Source: an uncultured Lysobacteraceae bacterium | Lineage (GTDB): Bacteria > Pseudomonadota > Gammaproteobacteria > Xanthomonadales > Xanthomonadaceae | Assembly: GCA_946480825.1 (NCBI GenBank) | Contig: CAMLLG010000087.1 | Location: forward strand, 1-15,346 | Length of the DNA: 15,346 bases | Direction of reading: 5' to 3' | In this document: in pieces, positions 1 through 6,370 of the stretch | How the letters are laid out: each line of letters opens with the position of its first letter | Position numbering within the stretch: position 1 is the first letter of the stretch | Made by a program: the position numbers and the translations under genes | Notes under the pieces: generated by a model | The model's input: only the letters and a program-made list of their open reading frames with translations | Database searches by the model: none | What the model was told of the DNA's origin: nothing

Positions 1-2391
1 GTCGTCTGGTTGCTCGTACTGGCCATCGCCGGTTACGCGATCTCGCAGCGCCTGCAGGTCAGCGGCGATCTGCGCAAATTCATGCCCTCCGCGGAAACGC
101 CCGCGCAGAAACTCCTGCTCGACGAACTCGGCGAGGGCCCGGGCTCGCGACTGCTGCTGATGTCGCTCGGCGGCGCCGATACCGAAACTCTGGCCGCGCA
201 GTCGCAGGCCGTCGCCACGACCCTCGCCGCGGACGCGCGCTTCGGCCTGGTCGCGAACGGCGGCGAAGACGCGCTCGCCGCGATTCCGGAGCGCCTGCGT
301 CCGTATCGCTATCTGCTGTCGCCCACGCTCGATGCGCAGCGTTACGACGAAGCTTTTCTGCGCGACGAGCTCGATGCGCGCGTGCAGGATCTCGGCTCGC
401 CGGCGGCGGCGCTGATCGAACCGCTGCTGCCCGCCGATCCGACCCTGGAAATCCTGCGCATCGCCGAGGCCATGCAGCCGGCGACCGCGCCACAGCGGCT
501 GCACGGCGTGTGGTTCGACCGAGCCGGCAAGGAAGCGCTGTTGGCGCTGGAGACCCGCTCCGCCGGTTTCGATCCGACCGGCCAACAGTCCGCGATCGCC
601 GCGATCGAAGCCGCCTTCGCCGCGGCGCGCGGCGACACCGCATCGACGATGACGCTCACCGGCCCCGGCGCGTTCTCGGTGGAGATCGGCGGACGCACCC
701 AGCGCGAAGCCAGCTGGATAGGCATGGTCGACAGCGTCGGCCTGATCCTGCTGCTGCTGATCGCGTACCGCAGCTGGCGCACGCCGCTGTTCGGCGTGTT
801 GCCGCTGGCCAGCGCGGGCCTCGCCGGCCTGGGTGCGGTCGCGTTCGTGTTCGCCGAAGGCGTGCACGGCATCACCGTGGCCTTCGGTTTCACCCTGATC
901 GGCGTGGTCCAGGATTATCCGATCCATCTCTTCAGCCATCAGCGCGCCGGCGTGTCGCCGTGGGCGAACGCGCGCGCGATCTGGCCGACGCTGGCGACCG
1001 GCGTGGCCTCGACCTGCATCGCCTACATCACCTTCCTGTTCTCCGGCGTCGACGGCCTGCAGCAACTTGCGGTGTTCACCATCACCGGCCTGGCGGTCGC
1101 CGCGCTGACCACGCGCCTGCTGCTGCCGGCGCTGATCGACCCCGCGCCGCGCGACCCGGCCGCATCGCCGCGGCTCGCGCGCCTGTGGTCGGCGGTCGCG
1201 CGCGTGCCGCGTCCGCGCGGCTGGCAACTCGCGATGCTCGCACTGTTCGCGCTGGCGGTGCTGCGCTTCGCGCCCGGGCCGTTCTGGCAGAACGATCTGT
1301 CGAAACTCACGCCGGTGCCGGCCGACGCGCTCGCGCGCGACGCGCATCTGCGCGAGGAACTCGGCGCGCCGGACGTGCGTTATCTGCTGGCGGTGCGCGG
1401 CGCCAACGCCGAAGACGCATTGCAGCGCGTCGAAGCCTTGCATCCGAAGCTCGACGCGTTGATCGAACGCAGGGCCATCGCCGGCTACGACAGCGTGGCG
1501 CGTACGCTGCCCAGCGCCGCCACCCAACGCGCCCGTCAGGCGATGCTGCCGGCGCCGGATGCGCTGCGCGCGTCGCTGGACGCGGCGGTCGCGGCCACGC
1601 CGTTCCGCAGCGATGCGTTCGAGGATTTCCTCGCCGATGTCGAACGCGCGCGCACCGCCGTGCCGCTGGAAGTCCGCGATCTTTCCGGCACGCCGCTGGC
1701 GACGCGCGTGGGCGGGCTGCTGCTCGAACACGAGGATCACGCCACCGCGCTGGTGTCGATGACCGGCCTCGACGATCCGGCGGCGGTCGCGCGCGCCGTG
1801 AATGCGCCCGGCATCGAATTGCTCGATCTGAAGACCGCATCGGAATCGCTGGTCGTGGCCTATCGCGAGCGCGTGCTGTACGCGCTCGGCATCGCCGCGC
1901 TGCTGCTCGCGGCGACGGTCTGGCTGGCGCTGCGCACCCCGCGCCGCGCGCTGCGCGTGTTGTTGCCGATGGCGCTGACCACGCTGCTGATCCTCGCGGC
2001 GCTGCGTGCGTTCGGCGTCGAGTTGACCCTGTTCCATCTGGTCGCGCTGATCCTCGCCGCCGGCCTCGGTCTGGACTACGCGCTGTTCTTCGAGCATGCC
2101 GGCGACGATTACGAAGACCAGCTGCGGACGCTGCACGCGCTGATCGTATGCAGCCTGATGACCCTGCTGGTGTTCTTCCTGCTGGCGCTGTCCAGCATTC
2201 CGGTGCTGCGCGCGATCGGTCTCACGGTCACGCTCGGCGTGATCGGCAATTTCGTGCTGGCGCTGTCGATCTCGCGGCATGAAACCGGCGTAGGAGGGCC
2301 TTCAGGCCCGAGCCCTTCCCCGGACGGACCTTTGGGCGCGACTCCGCAAGCGCTCGGGCCTGAAGGCCCTCCTACGGGGACTGCTGGATGA
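1..2391 (+). CDS. MMPL/RND-type exporter of the aryl-polyene locus, 5' truncated
   Basis: Inner-membrane proton-driven exporter of the MMPL/RND superfamily, inferred to move the pigment or its lipid precursor toward the outer membrane. The frame is open from base 1 (V-V-W before the first possible start, TTG at 10), so the N-terminus lies outside the window. Counting from base 10, a first membrane segment is followed by the DLRKFMP junction, a periplasmic domain to about residue 235, a membrane bundle (about 237-375), another segment near 408-425, a second periplasmic domain and a last bundle (about 650-765). Asp-Tyr pairs, the proton-relay signature of MMPL proteins, occur at 302-303 and 689-690. 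The final 37 residues (from 2280) are Gly/Pro-rich and mostly encoded by a REP-like inverted repeat, not by normal MMPL sequence. The stop overlaps the next start as ATGA. Family is secure; the cargo is inferred from context. Confidence 0.9.
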   Translation, partial: VVWLLVLAIAGYAISQRLQVSGDLRKFMPSAETPAQKLLLDELGEGPGSRLLLMSLGGADTETLAAQSQAVATTLAADARFGLVANGGEDALAAIPERLRPYRYLLSPTLDAQRYDEAFLRDELDARVQDLGSPAAALIEPLLPADPTLEILRIAEAMQPATAPQRLHGVWFDRAGKEALLALETRSAGFDPTGQQSAIAAIEAAFAAARGDTASTMTLTGPGAFSVEIGGRTQREASWIGMVDSVGLILLLLIAYRSWRTPLFGVLPLASAGLAGLGAVAFVFAEGVHGITVAFGFTLIGVVQDYPIHLFSHQRAGVSPWANARAIWPTLATGVASTCIAYITFLFSGVDGLQQLAVFTITGLAVAALTTRLLLPALIDPAPRDPAASPRLARLWSAVARVPRPRGWQLAMLALFALAVLRFAPGPFWQNDLSKLTPVPADALARDAHLREELGAPDVRYLLAVRGANAEDALQRVEALHPKLDALIERRAIAGYDSVARTLPSAATQRARQAMLPAPDALRASLDAAVAATPFRSDAFEDFLADVERARTAVPLEVRDLSGTPLATRVGGLLLEHEDHATALVSMTGLDDPAAVARAVNAPGIELLDLKTASESLVVAYRERVLYALGIAALLLAATVWLALRTPRRALRVLLPMALTTLLILAALRAFGVELTLFHLVALILAAGLGLDYALFFEHAGDDYEDQLRTLHALIVCSLMTLLVFFLLALSSIPVLRAIGLTVTLGVIGNFVLALSISRHETGVGGPSGPSPSPDGPLGATPQALGPEGPPTGTAG
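2289..2376. repeat. GTAG-headed REP-like inverted pair inside the exporter 3' end
   Basis: Bases 2289-2313 and 2352-2376 are a perfect 25-bp inverted repeat separated by 38 bases. From base 2290 each arm begins GTAG and contains its own small hairpin (GGGCCT-TC-AGGCCC). A GTAG head followed by a hairpin, in an inverted pair, is the layout known for REP doublets (BIMEs) mobilised by RAYT transposases, including the Stenotrophomonas elements. It is read in frame as the exporter tail. It ends 11 bases before the dehydratase ATG, directly abutting the GGGGA that serves as that gene's ribosome-binding site. Assignment to a named REP family is inferred by eye. Confidence 0.85.
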
Positions 2392-2816
2392 TCGACCGTC
2401 ACGCCATCGAAGCGATGATTCCGCACAAGGGCGCAATGTGCCTGTGGGATGCGGTCGTCGATTGGGACGATCGCCGCATTCGCCTGCGCAGCGACGGCCA
2501 TCGCGATCCCGCGCATCCGCTGCGCAGCGACGATCGCCTGCGCGCGGTGCATCTGTGCGAATACGGCGCGCAGGCGATGGCCGTGCACGGCGGTCTGCGC
2601 GGCGCCGCGGCCGGCGGCGACCCGAAGGTCGGTTTCCTCGTCGCCCTGCGCGACGCGACCCTGCACGTCGCGCGCATCGACGACCTGCCCGGCGCGCTGG
2701 AATGCGAGGCCGAATTGTTGGCCGAAAGCCCGGCGACGCAGCAGTATCTCTTCCGCATCGTTCACGACGGCGCGCTGCTCGCGGAAGGACGGGCGGCGGT
2801 GATGTTGCAGGGATGA
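2388..2816 (+). CDS. apeP: ApeP-type 3-hydroxyacyl-ACP dehydratase (hot-dog fold)
   Basis: A 142-residue hot-dog dehydratase, expected to remove water from the 3-hydroxyacyl-ACP intermediate in each aryl-polyene extension cycle and so form the conjugated double bonds. The N-terminal IPHKGAMCLWD stretch (residues 11-21, His13) is the hallmark of this family. Glu58 in the CEYGAQA stretch sits where FabA/FabZ-type enzymes carry their acidic catalytic residue, and GFLVALRDATL (82-92) is the usual central strand. Length is normal. The start codon overlaps the exporter stop (ATGA), with GGGGA seven bases upstream, so translational coupling is likely. In characterised aryl-polyene systems ApeP works with a second dehydratase, ApeI, which is not in this window. 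Family call is confident; pairing with ApeI is inferred. Confidence 0.9.
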   Translation: MIDRHAIEAMIPHKGAMCLWDAVVDWDDRRIRLRSDGHRDPAHPLRSDDRLRAVHLCEYGAQAMAVHGGLRGAAAGGDPKVGFLVALRDATLHVARIDDLPGALECEAELLAESPATQQYLFRIVHDGALLAEGRAAVMLQG

Positions 2817-2842
2817 GCATCGAATGATCGTGAAATATCGAT

Positions 2843-2928
2843 TGTCATCCCGAACGCAGTGATGGACCTGTTGTCGAACGCCTTCGATGGCTTGCCGAAG
2901 CAGGTCCCTCGCTCTGTTCGGGACGACA
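2843..2928. repeat. Imperfect palindromic intergenic repeat (TGTCATCCCGAA family)
   Basis: The left arm (2843-2872) begins TGTCATCCCGAAC and ends in GGACCTGTT. The right arm (2898-2928) is its imperfect reverse complement, ending TTCGGGACGACA, with a 25-base loop. I recognise this as a dispersed intergenic palindrome common in Xanthomonadales genomes. It lies inside the operon between the dehydratase and the reductase and ends 22 bases before the reductase start. The transcript could fold into a long imperfect hairpin there. A same-orientation half-copy lies at 3772-3804. Confidence 0.8.
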
Positions 2929-2950
2929 GCACCTGGAGACCGGAGAAGAA

Positions 2951-3691
2951 ATGACCATGTCGAACCACACTCCCCGCCGCGCCCTCGTCACCGGCGGCAG
3001 CGGCGATCTCGGCGGCGCGATCTGCCGCCGGCTCGCGGCCGACGGCGCGCACGTCATCGTGCATGCCAACGGCAACCTCGCGCGCGCCGAAGCGGTGCGC
3101 GACGAGATCCTCGCCGCGGGCGGTTCCGCCGAGGCGGTGGCTTTCGATGTCGCCGACGGCGACGCCACCCGCGCCGCGCTCGACGCGCTGCTCGAAGCCG
3201 GCCCGATCCAGATCGTGGTCAACAACGCCGGCATCCACGACGATGCGCCGATGGCCGGCATGCGCGACGCGCAGTGGAAGCGCGTCATCGACGTGTCGCT
3301 GCACGGTTTCTTCCACGTCACCCAGCCGCTGCTGTTGCCGATGGCGCGCAAACGCTGGGGCCGCATCGTCAGCATTTCCTCGGTGGCCGCGGTGATCGGC
3401 AACCGCGGCCAGACCAACTACGCCGCGGCCAAGGCCGCGCTGCACGGCGCCAGCAAATCGCTGGCGCGGGAAATGGCCAGCCGCGGCATCACCGCCAATG
3501 TCGTGGCGCCCGGGGTGATCGCGGGCAGCATGGCGAAGGAGGCGTTCCCGCCCGAGCAGATCAAGCAGATGGTGCCCGCCGCGCGCGCCGGCACGCCGGA
3601 GGAAGTCGCGGCGCTGGTCGGATTCCTGTGCGGCGACGGTGCGGGGTACATTAACGGCCAGGTGATCGGTGTCGACGGCGGGATGAGTTGA
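2951..3691 (+). CDS. fabG: 3-oxoacyl-ACP reductase, FabG/ApeQ type
   Basis: A 246-residue short-chain dehydrogenase, expected to reduce 3-oxoacyl-ACP to 3-hydroxyacyl-ACP with NADPH in polyene elongation. Visible elements in order: TGGSGDLG nucleotide loop (14-21), NNAG (91-94), Ser144, the Tyr157-x3-Lys161 pair, SRGITANVVAPG, and the terminal GQVIGVDGG. The Asn of the usual Asn-Ser-Tyr-Lys tetrad appears to be Ser116 (IDVSLHG, against ETNLSS in E. coli FabG, recalled). The ATG at 2951 is chosen because GGAG lies five bases upstream; a second ATG at 2957 is possible. Position after apeP matches the P-Q order of known aryl-polyene clusters, so this is the pathway reductase (ApeQ role) rather than the housekeeping FabG. 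It is flanked on both sides by TGTCATCCC-type repeats. Confidence 0.93.
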   Translation: MTMSNHTPRRALVTGGSGDLGGAICRRLAADGAHVIVHANGNLARAEAVRDEILAAGGSAEAVAFDVADGDATRAALDALLEAGPIQIVVNNAGIHDDAPMAGMRDAQWKRVIDVSLHGFFHVTQPLLLPMARKRWGRIVSISSVAAVIGNRGQTNYAAAKAALHGASKSLAREMASRGITANVVAPGVIAGSMAKEAFPPEQIKQMVPAARAGTPEEVAALVGFLCGDGAGYINGQVIGVDGGMS

Positions 3692-3771
3692 GTTGCATGA
3701 AGGGTACTGAGGCTGAGGTATCCCCATTTGCCCTCGGCCGATCATCAGGTCGGTAGCGATCTTGGTACGGC

Positions 3772-3804
3772 TGTCATCCCGAGCCGCAGGCGAGGGACCT
3801 GCTT
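3772..3804 (+). repeat. Half-copy of the TGTCATCCC-type repeat
   Basis: This 33-base stretch begins TGTCATCCCGAG and ends GAGGGACCTGCTT. It matches one arm of the palindrome at 2843-2928 with a diverged centre, and no matching second arm follows. It sits 80 bases past the reductase stop, in the same orientation as the left arm at 2843, so fabG is bracketed by direct repeats about 930 bases apart. Confidence 0.75.
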
Positions 3805-3868
3805 GTGATCGATTCGGATCCAATTTGCTTTGAAGGCTGACGGAACGGTCTGCCGTTGGCCCTTGGTT

Positions 3869-4071
3869 TCGCTCGCTGCCGCGAGCGAGTCACTTTTCTT
3901 TGCTTGTGCAAAGAAAAGATAACCAAAAGAAAGCACACCCCGTCGGTCGCGCCCGGCGCGTTGCGCCGGGTGCACGGGTTTCGCGGGGTTTTTCGACAGG
4001 ACATCCGTGTCCTGTCGAAAAACGCGCGGCGTCCTGCCGCGCGCCCGTTGGGCCTGATCCACGAAACCCGT
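3869..4071. repeat. Multi-hairpin intergenic repeat at the convergent junction
   Basis: Five perfect hairpins follow one another: 3869-3876/3881-3888 (8 bp), 3893-3903/3908-3918 (11 bp, CTTTTCTTTGC), 3952-3959/3963-3970 (8 bp), 3989-4003/4008-4022 (15 bp, TTTTTCGACAGGACA) and 4023-4030/4036-4043 (8 bp). An outer 10-bp pair, 3974-3983 with 4062-4071 (ACGGGTTTCG/CGAAACCCGT), encloses the last two. I recognise the CTTTTCTTTGC...GCAAAGAAAAG block as part of a dispersed repeat common in Xanthomonadales. It probably also stops transcription from one or both converging operons, since the 15-bp stem ends in a run of A/T on both sides. No gene is seen between 3692 and 4230; short open frames here look like repeat sequence. 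Confidence 0.8.
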
Positions 4072-4089
4072 CGCGACCAGGGGCCCCGG

Positions 4090-4230
4090 TAGATCAAGAC
4101 CAGAACCGGATCACGAATGCCTTCGGAATTGGAGATCACTACATCCCAAGAAAAATTCGTGGGGATAGATCAGCGACGGAAGGGATTAGGGTGCTTAATT
4201 TCCTCCGCTCTTGGCAGATGGTTAATATTT
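4090..4230. other. Low-GC non-coding stretch downstream of the HTH gene
   Basis: About 140 bases of unusually A/T-rich sequence lie between the multi-hairpin repeat and the 3' end of the HTH gene. I see no gene, convincing terminator or attachment-site repeat in it. Its composition matches the HTH gene rather than the flanking pigment genes, so it probably arrived in the same event. Confidence 0.5.
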
Positions 4231-4683
4231 CTATGACTTACCCAGCCCAAGAGCAGCCGCCAGAATGTCAGCAGAGTTTTGCGAGCCAGTAATTCGCTGT
4301 TTATAAAGTTCGGCTGCTAACTTTGACTTACTTGCATCGTTGATTTTCGCGCCAGACTTTTCTTCGGCTTCAAAAACTAATTTCAAACATTCTTCGAGAA
4401 TTTGCGTGTTAATCTGCTCCGGCTCCATCGTTCCTTGGCCGTGAGATAGCCATGATAAAGAAACTTGAAGCAATTCAGCGATCAATTGCATCTTCTCATC
4501 AGGGATCCTGGCGTTCCCCTCCACATAACGTCTAGCCATTTCGTAGCTGACGCCTATTGATTTAGAAATTTTTGCGATATCCACCTTAGAGGCGGAGCGT
4601 TCCGAGGTATAACCCCGAGCTAAGGCAGCAACTCTAATGCGACCGCCTATAGCTTCGACGGTAGGGCTGCGGTGGATTCGCAT
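4231..4683 (-). CDS. Orphan phage-repressor-like XRE-family HTH protein, probably acquired
   Basis: A 150-residue putative DNA-binding regulator. Residues about 34-83 form an XRE/CI-type helix-turn-helix: DIAKISKSIGVSYEMARRYV is the HTH, followed by KMQLIAELLQVSLSWLSHGQG, whose ending is typical of phage CI-like repressors. The C-terminal 65 residues are helical and charged, with no S24/LexA peptidase domain, so this is a short Cro/CI-like protein and not a RecA-cleavable repressor. A hand count over 4261-4680 gives about 47% G+C, with A/T-ending codons frequent, far below the neighbours. The ATG at 4683 lies 19 bases after the halogenase-like gene's stop on the same strand, with a weak GAGAG ribosome site, so read-through from the pigment operon is likely. 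Target operator and partners are unknown. HTH call is confident, phage origin fairly so, function open. Confidence 0.85.
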   Translation of the reverse strand: MRIHRSPTVEAIGGRIRVAALARGYTSERSASKVDIAKISKSIGVSYEMARRYVEGNARIPDEKMQLIAELLQVSLSWLSHGQGTMEPEQINTQILEECLKLVFEAEEKSGAKINDASKSKLAAELYKQRITGSQNSADILAAALGLGKS

Positions 4684-4702
4684 GACTCTCTCGCTTTCTG
4701 AT

Positions 4703-6370
4703 TCAGGCCGCCGCGTACCAGATCGGCGCCAGCGAGACTTCCGTCGTCGTCGCGCCGAGCAGCGCGTCGAGGCCGCAGTCGTCGATCCGCGGATGCACGG
4801 CGCGGGCGCGCTGCAGGGTTTCCGCGGCCAGCCATTCCATCCGTGCGACGTTGTCGCGGATGCGTTGCGCGAATGCCGGGTTGTCGAGCGTGTCGTGCAG
4901 CGCGCGGTTCATCTCGTGGAACCAGTCGATGTCGAACTGATCGAGCAGACGGCCGTCGAGCGATGCGGCACCGGGCGTCGCGTCGGTGCGGTTGGCCTCG
5001 CCCCAGGCGCGCAGCAGCGCCTGCATCGCGAGGTTGAGGTCGCGCCCGCGTTCGAACTGCGGACGCAGCCGGCCCAGCAGCGTGATCTCGGTGAGCTTGT
5101 CGCCGCAGAACAGCGGTGCAAGCAATGCCCAGTAATAGGTGTAGTCCCAGATCACCTTCACCGGCATCACCTGAGCGTCGCCGAACAGCGGGTACTGGCC
5201 GCGATACAGCGTCATCGTGTTCTCGAAGAACCCGAAATACAGCTGCTGGTAGATGTCGGCGTAGGGCGCGAACGCATGTCCGCCGCGGTCCTTCGCGATC
5301 AGGTCGCAGATCAGCGTATTGGCGATGCCGATGTAATCGCTGCCCGGCGAGTAGAACGGGTCGAGGAAGACGCCGGCCTCGCCGGTCAGCGCCCAGCGGT
5401 CGCCGCTGAACACCTGTTTGCAGCCGTGCGAGAAGTGACGCAGGAACAGGAAGTCCTGCAGTGCGTGTTCGGGCTTGTCGAGCGCTTCGGCGACGCGCGG
5501 CTGGTGTTCGCGCAGCCAGGCCATCGCCTTCTCGTGGGTGTTCATCGTGTCCAGCGGATGCATCTTGGCGTCGCAGACGATGCCCAGCGAATGCGCGCCG
5601 GAGGACAGCGGGATCAGCCAGAACCAGTAGCCCGGGCCGCACATGTGGTTGGTCGAACGCCAGCGGTCCGGCGGCGTGCAACGCGACAGCCAGCCGGCAT
5701 CGTCGGACCAGTCCTTCGGGTCGATCAGGCCATCGACGCGCCACCACACCGCATTGGCGTCGTGGATTTCGGGCGCGGCGAGATCGAGCTTGCGCTTGAT
5801 CAATCCGGCGCGGCCGCTGGCGTCCACGACCCAGCGCGCGGTGGCGGAGACGGTATCGCCGCGCTGCTCCCAGGTGATCGCATGCGGCGCGTCGTCGCCG
5901 GCGGCCATCGCGACGCCGCGCACGGTCGCGCCGTCGTGGAAGCGCACGCCGAGGCGACGCGCTTCATCGCCGAGGAAATTCTCGAAGCGGCCACGATCGA
6001 TCTGCCACGACGGCGTCGGCAGGATCCGGCTGACGCCCAGTTCGGTGCAGCGGTCGATGTCGCGACGACCGTCGCTGAAGAAGAAGCGGAAACCGAACTT
6101 GCGGATGTGTTCGGTTTCGAGATGCTCGCGCAGGCCGAGCACGTTGGCGAAATAGTGCGCGCCGATCTCGACCGTGGATTCGCCGACCTTGAACGCGGCC
6201 TCGGGCACCGGATGGCTGCGGCGTTCGAGCACCGCGATGTCGATGGCGGGATCCTGGCGCTTGAGCTGGATCGCCAGCGTGAGGCCGGCGAGACCGCCGC
6301 CGAGCACGACGACATCGTGGTGGCGGGTGTCGGGGAGGGCGGTTTCGGATGTCATCGCGTTCGAGTTCAT
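4703..6370 (-). CDS. Flavin-dependent halogenase-like FAD enzyme of the pigment cluster
   Basis: A 555-residue FAD-binding protein of the tryptophan/phenol-halogenase superfamily, candidate for halogenating the aryl head or polyene chain (xanthomonadins are brominated aryl polyenes). Seen in sequence: GGGLAG dinucleotide loop (24-29), KVGEST (61-66), KFGFRF at 91-96 matching the KxGxxF signature around the catalytic lysine (Lys91), WFWLIP at 249-254 fitting the halogenase WxWxIP motif, and FLDPFYSPG at 335-343 fitting FxxPxxSxG. These separate it from simple monooxygenases, which usually lack the WxWxIP motif. The start at 6370 is chosen because it overlaps the upstream stop as ATGA; Met6 (6355) is an alternative. 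A flavin reductase supplying FADH2 is not in the window. Halogenation itself is inferred; a hydroxylating or inactive relative remains possible. Confidence 0.85.
   Translation of the reverse strand: MNSNAMTSETALPDTRHHDVVVLGGGLAGLTLAIQLKRQDPAIDIAVLERRSHPVPEAAFKVGESTVEIGAHYFANVLGLREHLETEHIRKFGFRFFFSDGRRDIDRCTELGVSRILPTPSWQIDRGRFENFLGDEARRLGVRFHDGATVRGVAMAAGDDAPHAITWEQRGDTVSATARWVVDASGRAGLIKRKLDLAAPEIHDANAVWWRVDGLIDPKDWSDDAGWLSRCTPPDRWRSTNHMCGPGYWFWLIPLSSGAHSLGIVCDAKMHPLDTMNTHEKAMAWLREHQPRVAEALDKPEHALQDFLFLRHFSHGCKQVFSGDRWALTGEAGVFLDPFYSPGSDYIGIANTLICDLIAKDRGGHAFAPYADIYQQLYFGFFENTMTLYRGQYPLFGDAQVMPVKVIWDYTYYWALLAPLFCGDKLTEITLLGRLRPQFERGRDLNLAMQALLRAWGEANRTDATPGAASLDGRLLDQFDIDWFHEMNRALHDTLDNPAFAQRIRDNVARMEWLAAETLQRARAVHPRIDDCGLDALLGATTTEVSLAPIWYAAA

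Noticed and set aside
2109..2765. Minus-strand frame reading through the REP-like pair opposite apeP
   Set aside because: It is antisense to the exporter and apeP; the Gly/Pro-rich segment only mirrors the palindrome, and no start site or domain supports it.
3869..4071. CRISPR array or tRNA-like cluster
   Set aside because: The hairpins differ in sequence and spacing, with no regular direct repeat and spacer; the nested fold has no anticodon arm or CCA-type tRNA features.
4221..4240. AT-rich TTAATATTT stretch as a plus-strand promoter
   Set aside because: No -35/-10 pair at usual spacing and no plus-strand gene downstream; it lies at the 3' end of the minus-strand HTH gene.
3774..4292. Short open frames on both strands across the multi-hairpin repeat
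   Set aside because: They consist of repeat sequence (hairpin arms translated), lack ribosome sites and conserved domains, and are of the kind often spuriously annotated.
4090..4702. Complete integrative element or prophage around the HTH gene
   Set aside because: No integrase, transposase, terminal inverted repeats or target-site duplication can be seen on either side, so only a one-gene foreign patch is supported.
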